DNA of 64,000 nt from Maritalea myrionectae DSM 19524 (GTDB lineage: Bacteria > Pseudomonadota > Alphaproteobacteria > Rhizobiales > Devosiaceae). Positions 42,791-49,920 of the stretch are shown one piece after another. How positions within the stretch are numbered: position 1 is the first letter of the stretch; each line of letters opens with the position of its first letter. Location: positions 496,001 to 560,000 of the forward strand of contig NZ_AUHV01000003.1 of the NCBI RefSeq assembly GCF_000423365.1. The letters are read 5' to 3'. The notes under the pieces are model-generated. The model ran no database searches. It was not told where the DNA came from and was given only the letters and a program-made list of their open reading frames with translations. The translations under genes and the position numbers were made by a program.

Positions 42791-43520
42791 GACGTTGCAC
42801 CGCGCAACACAATTGATAGCCTGTCCCACGCATGGTCTTGATCAGTTTGGGCGCCTTGGCATTTTGCTCAATTTTCTGGCGTAATCGACCAACCAACACA
42901 TCGATGGCGCGGCCTTGCTGCGCATCCAACTTATCCTGTGGCGCGTCCTCCCCCGTCAGCACGCTGGAAATCTCCTCGCGCGTCAAAGCGATTTGCGGAT
43001 TGGCCAAAAACGCCTTGAGCAAAGCAGTTTCCCGCTTCGACAAAATAGTCTCCACCCCGTCCTGATCGACCAACTCTTCCCGGTCGCCGTGAAAGGTCCA
43101 TTTGCCAAATGTATATGTTGCAATATCGCGGCGATAGCTCAAGGAACTGGCGCGTTGCGTGCGCCGAAAAACCGCTTTTACCCGCGCCAGCAATAACCCC
43201 GGATTGAAGGGCTTTGCAATATAGTCATCACCCCCAACCTGATAGCCGGTCAATCGGTGATGATCGGCTGAAAGGGCCGACAAAAAGATGATAGGCACCG
43301 CATTTTCAGCGCGCAATTTTTGACAGACATCGAAGCCAGATTCCTCCCCCAGCATCACATCCAAAAAGATCAAATCCACCCGTTGCTGCCCCACCTTAAT
43401 CAAAGCGGTTGCAGTGTCATGTGCGATTTCCACCGCATAGCCTTCTCGGGTCAAATATTGCTTGAGCATGATGCCCACATCAGGATCATCATCTACAACC
43501 AATATACGCCGAATTGTCAT
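42783..43520 (-). CDS. OmpR-family response regulator, GltR-like
   Basis: A 245-residue regulator with a receiver (MTIRRILVVDDDPDVGIMLKQ; phosphoacceptor Asp in IFLDVMLGEESGF) and a winged-helix domain (LSKRETALLKAFLANPQIALT, IDVLVGRLRQKIEQNAKAPKLIKT). Start at ATG 43520 after GGGGGGATTT; the longer frame upstream has no family match. Likely controls the divergent sugar transporter by binding the phased GTAACA repeats at 43582-43627. Confidence 0.88.
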   Translation of the reverse strand: MTIRRILVVDDDPDVGIMLKQYLTREGYAVEIAHDTATALIKVGQQRVDLIFLDVMLGEESGFDVCQKLRAENAVPIIFLSALSADHHRLTGYQVGGDDYIAKPFNPGLLLARVKAVFRRTQRASSLSYRRDIATYTFGKWTFHGDREELVDQDGVETILSKRETALLKAFLANPQIALTREEISSVLTGEDAPQDKLDAQQGRAIDVLVGRLRQKIEQNAKAPKLIKTMRGTGYQLCCAVQRHE

Positions 43521-43581
43521 AAATCCCCCCAACTGGCAAAATGCATTTATCCACATTGCACGTGTGTGTCGCATATTGTGG

Positions 43582-43627
43582 GTAACAAATTGTAACAAGC
43601 AAAGCCGCCATGTAACAACATGTAACA
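43582..43627. promoter_or_regulatory. Phased GTAACA repeat array
   Basis: Four exact copies of GTAACA start at 43582, 43592, 43612 and 43622, so all lie on one helical face with 10- or 20-base steps. Two pairs share a longer core (TGTAACAA). The array is between the GltR-like regulator and the sugar transporter and suits tandem binding by an OmpR-type dimer. Confidence 0.6.
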
Positions 43628-43769
43628 ATCGAGGCCAAAAACTTCGGCCCAAACCGAGTAGAGCGCATGTTCCCTCTTGTGAATCGTGCCGCCGCACTCG
43701 CAACTGTTCAAACCCGGTCCGCAAAGGGGCGGTCTCGGGTTCAGCAAATTTTTTGCGGGAGGAAAAACA

Positions 43770-45014
43770 ATGAAAAATATGCTTTTGGTCTCAAGCGCGT
43801 TTGCGCTCGGCATGGCAGCAACTACAGCACAAGCCGAACCACAAGCTGAAGTGTTGCACTGGTGGACATCTGGCGGCGAAGCTGCTGCGGTGAAAGTGCT
43901 CATGGAAGAGTTTGAAGCAAATGGCGGCACATGGACAGACATGCCTGTTGCTGGCGGCGGCGGCGATGCCGCAATGACCGCATTGCGGGCACGCGTTTTG
44001 TCAGGCAACGCACCAACAGCTGTGCAGCTTAAAGGCCCATCCATCCAGGAATGGTATGAAGAAGGCGCTTTGGGCAGCATTCAAGATGTTGCAGAAGCCG
44101 AAAATTGGGATGAATTGTTGCCAGAAGCCATTCAATATCACCTCAAATGTGATGGTGAATATTGTGCAGCGCCTGTAAACATTCACCGGATCGATTGGAT
44201 TTGGTCGAACGCCAGCATCCTGGAAGATGCCGGCATTGAGCCACCAAAAACATGGGACGAGTTCAACGCTGCAGCCGAAAAACTGCAAGGCATGGGCATT
44301 TTGCCATTGGCACATGGTGGTCAGGCTTGGCAGGACGCGACTTTGTTTGAAGCCGTTGTTGTTGGCCTGGGTGGCCCAGAATTCTACCGCGATGCATTGG
44401 TCGATCTTGATCAAGACGCGCTGACATCAGAAACAATGGTGCAAGTGTTTGATCAAATGCGCACATTGCGCGGTTATGTTGATGACAACTTCTCCGGTCG
44501 TGACTGGAACTTGGCAACTGCCATGGTCATCAATGGCGAAGCCGCCTTCCAAATCATGGGCGACTGGGCCAAAGGCGAATTTATCGCTGCTGGGAAAGAG
44601 CCAGGCGAAGACTTTTACTGTTCTTCACCTTCAAGAGGCGCATACCTATACAACGTCGATAGCTTTGCGTTCTTCAACGTAGATGGCGATGACCGTCAGG
44701 CTGGTCAGCAACTCTTGGCCAAGCTCACAATGGGCAAAAACTTCCAAAAAGTGTTCAACTTGAACAAAGGCTCAATTCCAGCCCGTTTGGATGTGTCTAT
44801 GGACGAGTTTGAATTCTGTGGTCGTCAATCGAATGCAGAATTGGGCGACGCGATTGAAAATGGCTCACTTCTGCCAAGCTATGCCCACGGCATGGCGCTG
44901 CGCGGGGCACAAGCGGGTGCAGTGACCGATGTGGTTACAGCACACTTCAACTCAGATATGAGCTCTGAAGATGCCGTTGCGCAACTGTCACAAGCCGTTG
45001 CTGCGTCACAATAA
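43770..45014 (+). CDS. Sugar ABC transporter substrate-binding protein (glucose/mannose type)
   Basis: A 414-residue family 1 binding protein with signal peptide (MKNMLLVSSAFALGMAATTA, cleavage near AQA-EP). EVLHWWTSGGEAAAVKVL at the mature start, NAPTAVQLKGPSIQEW and IHRIDWIWSNASILEDAGI are typical of the glucose-type GtsA group. GGGAGGA precedes the ATG. It feeds the permeases and ATPase downstream. A hairpin after the gene may raise its level relative to them. Confidence 0.9.
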   Translation: MKNMLLVSSAFALGMAATTAQAEPQAEVLHWWTSGGEAAAVKVLMEEFEANGGTWTDMPVAGGGGDAAMTALRARVLSGNAPTAVQLKGPSIQEWYEEGALGSIQDVAEAENWDELLPEAIQYHLKCDGEYCAAPVNIHRIDWIWSNASILEDAGIEPPKTWDEFNAAAEKLQGMGILPLAHGGQAWQDATLFEAVVVGLGGPEFYRDALVDLDQDALTSETMVQVFDQMRTLRGYVDDNFSGRDWNLATAMVINGEAAFQIMGDWAKGEFIAAGKEPGEDFYCSSPSRGAYLYNVDSFAFFNVDGDDRQAGQQLLAKLTMGKNFQKVFNLNKGSIPARLDVSMDEFEFCGRQSNAELGDAIENGSLLPSYAHGMALRGAQAGAVTDVVTAHFNSDMSSEDAVAQLSQAVAASQ

Positions 45015-45031
45015 TCTCCCCCTAATCAGCT

Positions 45032-45057
45032 CCCACGCAACATCCATGTTGCGTGGG
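45032..45057 (+). other. Intercistronic stem-loop after the sugar-binding protein gene
   Basis: CCCACGCAAC and GTTGCGTGGG form a perfect ten-base stem with loop ATCCAT. There is no T-run, so it probably stabilises the upstream message. Confidence 0.6.
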
Positions 45058-45074
45058 GGCCTTGGAGTTCACCA

Positions 45075-45947
45075 ATGACCGATTGGCTCGAAAAACACGT
45101 TCCCAAGCTGGTGCTCGCGCCCAGTTTGATCGCCATCTTCGTCTTTGTGTACGGCTTCATCGGCTGGACAGCCTATGTCTCCTTCACAAAGTCACGGCTT
45201 CTTCCCAAATATGATTTGGTTGGCCCCATTCAATATGAAAAGCTCGCCGCCAGCCCACGCTGGGAAGTTGCGCTGACCAACCTTGCAATATTTGGCATTC
45301 TTTTCATCCTTTTTGCCACAGTAATTGGCCTGATCCTCGCCATTATGCTGGATCAAAAAATCCGCACTGAAGGCCCGTTGCGCACGATTTACCTCTATCC
45401 CATGGCCCTCAGCTTTATTGTGACGGGTACCGCATGGAAATGGATTTTGAACCCAGGATTGGGCATTGAATCCGTATTCCGCGACATGGGCTTTGAAAAT
45501 TTCACCTTTGATTGGCTCGTCAATCCCGATTTAGCGATCTACACGGTCGTGATTGCGGGGGTGTGGCAGTCATCAGGCTTTGTGATGGCGCTGTTCCTGG
45601 CCGGGCTAAGATCGGTTGACGGCGAGATCATTCGCGCCGCCATGGTCGATGGCATTTCCACGCCGCGCATCTATATGAGCATCATCATCCCTTCAATGGC
45701 TCCCATCTTCTTGTCGTCCTTTATCGTCCTGTCTCACTTGGCGATTAAAAGCTTTGACTTGGTTATCGCGCTTACAGGCGGCGGCCCCGGCTATGCCACT
45801 GATCTGCCAGCCACCTATATGTATGCCATGGCCTTCTCGCGGGGCGATATCGGCCAGGCTGCATCCAGCGCTACGGTGATGATGATGATCGTGACCGCCA
45901 TTATTGTGCCCTACCTTTATTCAGAACTGAGGCCTCGCCATGACTGA
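45075..45947 (+). CDS. Sugar ABC transporter permease (MalF/GtsB type)
   Basis: A 290-residue membrane protein with about six helices; YVSFTKSRLLPKYDLVGPIQYEKL and the coupling loop IIRAAMVDGISTPRIYMSIIIPSM are characteristic. Its stop overlaps the next permease start by eight bases. Part of the glucose-type importer. Confidence 0.9.
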   Translation: MTDWLEKHVPKLVLAPSLIAIFVFVYGFIGWTAYVSFTKSRLLPKYDLVGPIQYEKLAASPRWEVALTNLAIFGILFILFATVIGLILAIMLDQKIRTEGPLRTIYLYPMALSFIVTGTAWKWILNPGLGIESVFRDMGFENFTFDWLVNPDLAIYTVVIAGVWQSSGFVMALFLAGLRSVDGEIIRAAMVDGISTPRIYMSIIIPSMAPIFLSSFIVLSHLAIKSFDLVIALTGGGPGYATDLPATYMYAMAFSRGDIGQAASSATVMMMIVTAIIVPYLYSELRPRHD

Positions 45948-46851
45948 TCATTCAATGAACGATCACCAGCTTGACGAACGGGCCAACCGCAATCGGTTGA
46001 TGAAACGCATCGCCCTTCGCCTCGGGCTCTACACGCTGCTGATCTTGTTCGCGCTTTACTATTTGATGCCGCTTTTTGTGATGGTTGTGACCTCGCTCAA
46101 AAGCCTTGACGAAATCCGCACAGGCTCCTTGCTGTCCTTGCCACGGGAGATTGATTTCTCATCTTGGGGAAAGGCGTGGTCCGGCGCGTGTACCGGCATC
46201 CAATGTAATGGCCTGCAGCCTTACTTCTGGAATTCGGTACTGTTGTCCATCCCAGCAGTTGCCATCTCAACCCTTTTGGGGGCGATCAATGGCTATGTGT
46301 TGGCGCAATGGCGCTTTAAAGGCTCAAACATCTTGTTTGCCTTGATGCTGTTCGGCTGTTTCATTCCGTTCCAAGTGGTGCTGTTGCCCATGGCGATCAC
46401 ACTTGGCGCCTTGAAAATTGCAGGCACCATTCCAGGCTTGATGTTGGTCCATATTGTTTATGGCATTGGCTTCACCACCCTGTTTTTCCGCAATTTCTAT
46501 GTCACCATCCCTCAGGAACTGGTGAAAGCGGCCAAGGTGGATGGTGCCGGGTTCTTCCGGATCTTTTTTTCGATCTTCTTGCCGGTTTCGCCGCCCATCA
46601 TTGTGGTCACGGTCATTTGGCAGTTCACCCAAATCTGGAATGATTTCCTGTTTGGTGTGTCCTTCAGCCAGGCAGGCACACAACCCATCACCGTTGCACT
46701 GAACAACATCGTCAACGCCACCACCGGCGTGAAGGAATACAATGTGGATATGGCCGCAGCCATCATCGCCGCATTGCCCACCCTTCTCGTTTATGTGGTT
46801 GCAGGTAAATACTTTATTCGCGGCCTCACCGCGGGCTCTGTGAAGGGATAA
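45940..46851 (+). CDS. Sugar ABC transporter permease (MalG/GtsC type)
   Basis: A 303-residue permease: YYLMPLFVMVVTSLKSLDEIR near the start and the coupling loop QELVKAAKVDGAGFFRIFFSI, followed by VSPPIIVVTVIWQFTQIWND. Second half of the sugar channel. Five bases separate it from the ATPase gene. Confidence 0.9.
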   Translation: MTDHSMNDHQLDERANRNRLMKRIALRLGLYTLLILFALYYLMPLFVMVVTSLKSLDEIRTGSLLSLPREIDFSSWGKAWSGACTGIQCNGLQPYFWNSVLLSIPAVAISTLLGAINGYVLAQWRFKGSNILFALMLFGCFIPFQVVLLPMAITLGALKIAGTIPGLMLVHIVYGIGFTTLFFRNFYVTIPQELVKAAKVDGAGFFRIFFSIFLPVSPPIIVVTVIWQFTQIWNDFLFGVSFSQAGTQPITVALNNIVNATTGVKEYNVDMAAAIIAALPTLLVYVVAGKYFIRGLTAGSVKG

Positions 46852-46855
46852 TCCC

Positions 46856-48007
46856 ATGTCAAACGCTATGAAAAAAGAAATGGCAACGCCGCAAACCGCA
46901 AAGAACATTTTGGCCATTGAAAATCTGGACAAGAGTTTTGGTTCGGTCAAAATCCTCAAAGACATCAATGTGGCCATTGAGCCGGGTGACTTTCTGGTGC
47001 TGGTCGGTCCATCGGGTTGTGGCAAATCCACCCTACTCAACTGCATCGCAGGGTTGGAATCGTCCACAAATGGTGACATCCGCATTGGCGGACGCTCCAT
47101 GACGGGCGTTTCGCCCAAAGATCGGGACATCGCCATGGTGTTCCAGTCCTACGCGCTTTACCCCACAATGACCGTGGGCAAAAACATCACCTTCGGCATG
47201 AAGGTGCGCGGCGTCGCGGAGCAGGAACAACAGCGCAAGCTCGACGAAGTGGCAAAATTGCTGCAAATCGATCATTTGCTTAACCGCAAACCCTCGCAGC
47301 TTTCTGGGGGCCAGCGTCAACGTGTGGCCATGGGCCGAGCCCTTGTGCGCGACCCACAGCTCTTCCTGTTCGACGAGCCCTTGTCCAACTTGGACGCGAA
47401 ACTGCGGGTGGAAATGCGCACAGAGATCAAACGGCTGCACCAGACCTTGGGCGCGTCCATCGTCTATGTGACCCACGATCAGATTGAGGCGATGACATTG
47501 GCCACGAAAATTGTGGTGATGAAGGATGGCGTCATCCAGCAAGCTGGAACGCCGAACGAGATCTACAATCAGCCCGCCAACATGTTTGTGGCTGACTTTA
47601 TGGGCTCGCCGTCGATGAACCTCATTCCAGCCAGCGCAGAAAAACAAGGCGACGCCACAAAGATTTCAATTACACGCCCCGATATGGAGGACATCGTCCT
47701 TGATTTTGACCGTGAAATTGAAGGGCTGAAGAGCGGCAAAAAATCGGTCATTCTCGGGTTGCGCCCCGAAAACATCACCGATTCCACCAACCAACACATC
47801 ACCAAGGGGCAAATTGCCGACTGTCGTGTTGATGTGGTGGAACCCGCTGGGTCCGACACATTTGTGGTCACCAATCTCGCAGGCAAACAGGTCACAGCGC
47901 GTTTGAACGCAGACGCCACGATTATTGCAGGTGAAACAGCAAGTTTTGCTTTCGACTTGTCAAAGGCATCCGTCTTTGAACCCGAAACCGGTGCGCGCAT
48001 CGCTTAG
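46856..48007 (+). CDS. Sugar ABC transporter ATPase (MalK/UgpC type)
   Basis: A 383-residue ATPase: Walker A GPSGCGKST, signature LSGGQRQRVAMGRALVR, Walker B LFLFDEPLSNLDAKLRVEM, and a C-terminal regulatory TOBE-like domain (from about 245, LRPENITDS). It energises the importer. It ends the plus-strand operon before a terminator shared with the convergent gene. Confidence 0.93.
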   Translation: MSNAMKKEMATPQTAKNILAIENLDKSFGSVKILKDINVAIEPGDFLVLVGPSGCGKSTLLNCIAGLESSTNGDIRIGGRSMTGVSPKDRDIAMVFQSYALYPTMTVGKNITFGMKVRGVAEQEQQRKLDEVAKLLQIDHLLNRKPSQLSGGQRQRVAMGRALVRDPQLFLFDEPLSNLDAKLRVEMRTEIKRLHQTLGASIVYVTHDQIEAMTLATKIVVMKDGVIQQAGTPNEIYNQPANMFVADFMGSPSMNLIPASAEKQGDATKISITRPDMEDIVLDFDREIEGLKSGKKSVILGLRPENITDSTNQHITKGQIADCRVDVVEPAGSDTFVVTNLAGKQVTARLNADATIIAGETASFAFDLSKASVFEPETGARIA

Positions 48008-48033
48008 GTGCGCACACCCACTCTTCCTTCCTC

Positions 48034-48070
48034 GCCGGGTGCTTATTCAATTAATGCCCGGCATTTTTTT
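48034..48070 (+). terminator. Intrinsic terminator of the sugar transporter operon
   Basis: GCCGGGT (48034-48040) pairs with GCCCGGC (48056-48062) around a 15-base loop, followed by seven T. It overlaps the last codons of the convergent AbrB-family gene. Confidence 0.65.
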
Positions 48071-49112
48071 GTCCAGCATTCGTGGCGATTTTCACGAACA
48101 ACGGCAAAATAGCAATCAACAAACTGATGCGGAACAAATGGTGCAACGCCACAAAGGCAGGATCAAACCCCAGCGCCAACCCGATCGCCGCCATCGCTTC
48201 CACGCCCCCAGGCGCATAGGCCACCCAGATTTGCGCCAAGGGCAAACCTGAAGCCGCGCTGGCCGCAAAGGCAAACAGCGCTGACACAGCGGCAGCCACA
48301 GCAACGCTTGCAAATGCGGCCCCCAGATTTTTGACCAAGTCGTGCAACGCAATATTGGAAAACCGGGCGCCGCTGGCCGCGCCGACCAAGGCAAAGCCCA
48401 AAAAGATCACCATTGCCGGCGGCAACCCATGCGCCCATTCCGCCATATGCGCAATAGCACTCACCACCATGCCCCCCAGCAAAAACGGCGCCGGAAAATG
48501 CAGGCGGCCAAACACAAGCCCGAGCAGAATGCCCAAAAGGGTCAACAACCCCAGCATGGTCCAACTCAACACCTGATCCGCATTTGCGCCACCAGAGCCA
48601 TCAGCACCCATAAAACTCACCAGCAATGGCAAAAATGCCGCCAACATCAGCAGGCGCATTGATTGCAAGCAAATGACGGTGGTGCTGTCGCCTTTGCCTT
48701 CAGCCGCCATGGCCAAAGCCAGCGAAAGCGTGCCGGGCGCACTCGCCAACAACGCTGTCGTTGCCGACTGCCGCCAATAACGGGTCAGCAGCCATGAGCT
48801 GGCTAACATCGACACCACAATTGAAATTGAGAGCAAGCCCAAGCTAAATGCATATTCCCCCGCATCGCCAAGCATATCGCGGGTAAAGCCTGACCCAAGC
48901 GACAAACCAATCACCAGCAAACCGGCGTCACGAAACCGATCTGGCAATGAAAGCCGCACCCCGCCCCAGCCAAGTGCTGCGGTGGCCAACATCGCCCCCA
49001 ACAGAGGTGCGGCGGGCAAATTCAGCGCAACCGCCAACCCCGCCCCCAACGCGCCAACGGCCAATGTTTTGATGGGCAAAATAAACGGCTTGAATGAGGT
49101 GTAGGTGATCAA
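48051..49112 (-). CDS. AbrB-family membrane protein
   Basis: A 353-residue protein with eight to ten hydrophobic segments in two similar halves, the AbrB-duplication pattern (LPAAPLLGAMLATAALGWGG; LPPAMVIFLGFALVGAASGARF). The family is often labelled ammonia monooxygenase without evidence; its role may be transport or regulation. TTG 49112 is preferred as start because AGGGGA lies five bases upstream. ATG codons at 49190 and 49229 would add residues with no membrane character and cover the repeat array of the divergent regulator. Confidence 0.75.
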   Translation of the reverse strand: MITYTSFKPFILPIKTLAVGALGAGLAVALNLPAAPLLGAMLATAALGWGGVRLSLPDRFRDAGLLVIGLSLGSGFTRDMLGDAGEYAFSLGLLSISIVVSMLASSWLLTRYWRQSATTALLASAPGTLSLALAMAAEGKGDSTTVICLQSMRLLMLAAFLPLLVSFMGADGSGGANADQVLSWTMLGLLTLLGILLGLVFGRLHFPAPFLLGGMVVSAIAHMAEWAHGLPPAMVIFLGFALVGAASGARFSNIALHDLVKNLGAAFASVAVAAAVSALFAFAASAASGLPLAQIWVAYAPGGVEAMAAIGLALGFDPAFVALHHLFRISLLIAILPLFVKIATNAGQKNAGH

Positions 49113-49170
49113 ATCAGTCCCCTGCTCGAGCGAGAAGTTCTTGGGTACATAGCAGATATTGATGTCCTTA

Positions 49171-49206
49171 AGCTGACTTGTAGCTGACATCAAGCTGACT
49201 TTCAGC
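49171..49206. promoter_or_regulatory. Direct AGCTGAC repeats with 11-base period
   Basis: AGCTGAC occurs at 49171, 49182 and 49193, with a partial AGC at 49204: exactly one helical turn apart. OmpR/PhoB-type regulators bind direct repeats of this period, so the array is a likely autoregulatory operator of the regulator starting at 49249. Confidence 0.6.
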
Positions 49207-49248
49207 AAAAGGACTTGGCCAAACCCCATTCAAGCGTATGATAAGCCC

Positions 49249-49920
49249 ATGCGCATATTGGTGGTGGAAGACAATCAAGATCTGGCTGAAACAATTGTTG
49301 AGCGACTGCAGGATGAAGGTCATGTCGTCGACCTTGAAACCAATGGTGAAACCGCCGACCTGTTGCTCAAACATGCACAATTCGATCTGGTTATTCTCGA
49401 TGTAAACCTCCCCGACAAATCCGGGTTTGAGATTTTAAAATCCATGCGCGCCGGGCAAGTGGATATTCCCGTTTTGGTGCTCACTGCACGATCACAAATC
49501 GAAGACCGCGTCTTGGGCCTTGATGCCGGGGCAGATGATTTTATGGTCAAACCGTTCGATTTCCGCGAATTGGGCGCGCGCGTCCGCGTGCTCGGTCGCC
49601 GCAGCGCGGGCACCGCCATCAATGAGTTTGTGGCGGACAATTTCACCTATGACCGCCTCGCCCGCCGCGCCTATGTGAACGGCAAAGACATGGACCTCAA
49701 AAACAAAGAGGTGCAATTGATGGAGATCTTTCTCAGCCATTTGGGCAGCGTGCTGAGCAAAGAAGATGTGGCGGACAAACTTTATACCTATGAGGAAGCC
49801 CCAAGCCTCAATGCCGTGGAACAACATGTAACGCGTTTGCGCAAAAAGCTTGAAGATACCCCGCTGATCATCAAAACTGTCCGCGGACTTGGCTATATGG
49901 TGTATGTGAATGAGCATTAG
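49249..49920 (+). CDS. OmpR-family response regulator, TctD/QseB-like
   Basis: A 223-residue regulator with receiver (MRILVVEDNQDLAETIVERL, phosphoacceptor Asp51 in VILDVNLPDKSG, Lys in FMVKPFDF) and winged helix (LKNKEVQLMEIFLSHLGSVL, VEQHVTRLRKKLEDTPLIIK). Overlaps the kinase gene by 11 bases. TctD-like proteins control uptake of organic acids. The 11-base repeats upstream may be its binding site. Confidence 0.9.
   Translation: MRILVVEDNQDLAETIVERLQDEGHVVDLETNGETADLLLKHAQFDLVILDVNLPDKSGFEILKSMRAGQVDIPVLVLTARSQIEDRVLGLDAGADDFMVKPFDFRELGARVRVLGRRSAGTAINEFVADNFTYDRLARRAYVNGKDMDLKNKEVQLMEIFLSHLGSVLSKEDVADKLYTYEEAPSLNAVEQHVTRLRKKLEDTPLIIKTVRGLGYMVYVNEH

Noticed and set aside
43521-43724. Extended start of the GltR-like regulator
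   Set aside because: The added 68 residues cover the phased repeat array and intergenic DNA and do not resemble a receiver domain; a good ribosome binding site precedes ATG 43520.
46324-47136. Minus-strand frame of 270 codons across the MalG-type permease and ATPase genes
   Set aside because: It is antisense to two certain genes and shows no domain features.
48051-49229. Annotation of the AbrB-family protein as ammonia monooxygenase
   Set aside because: The label is common in databases but the protein has the duplicated AbrB membrane pattern and no monooxygenase features.
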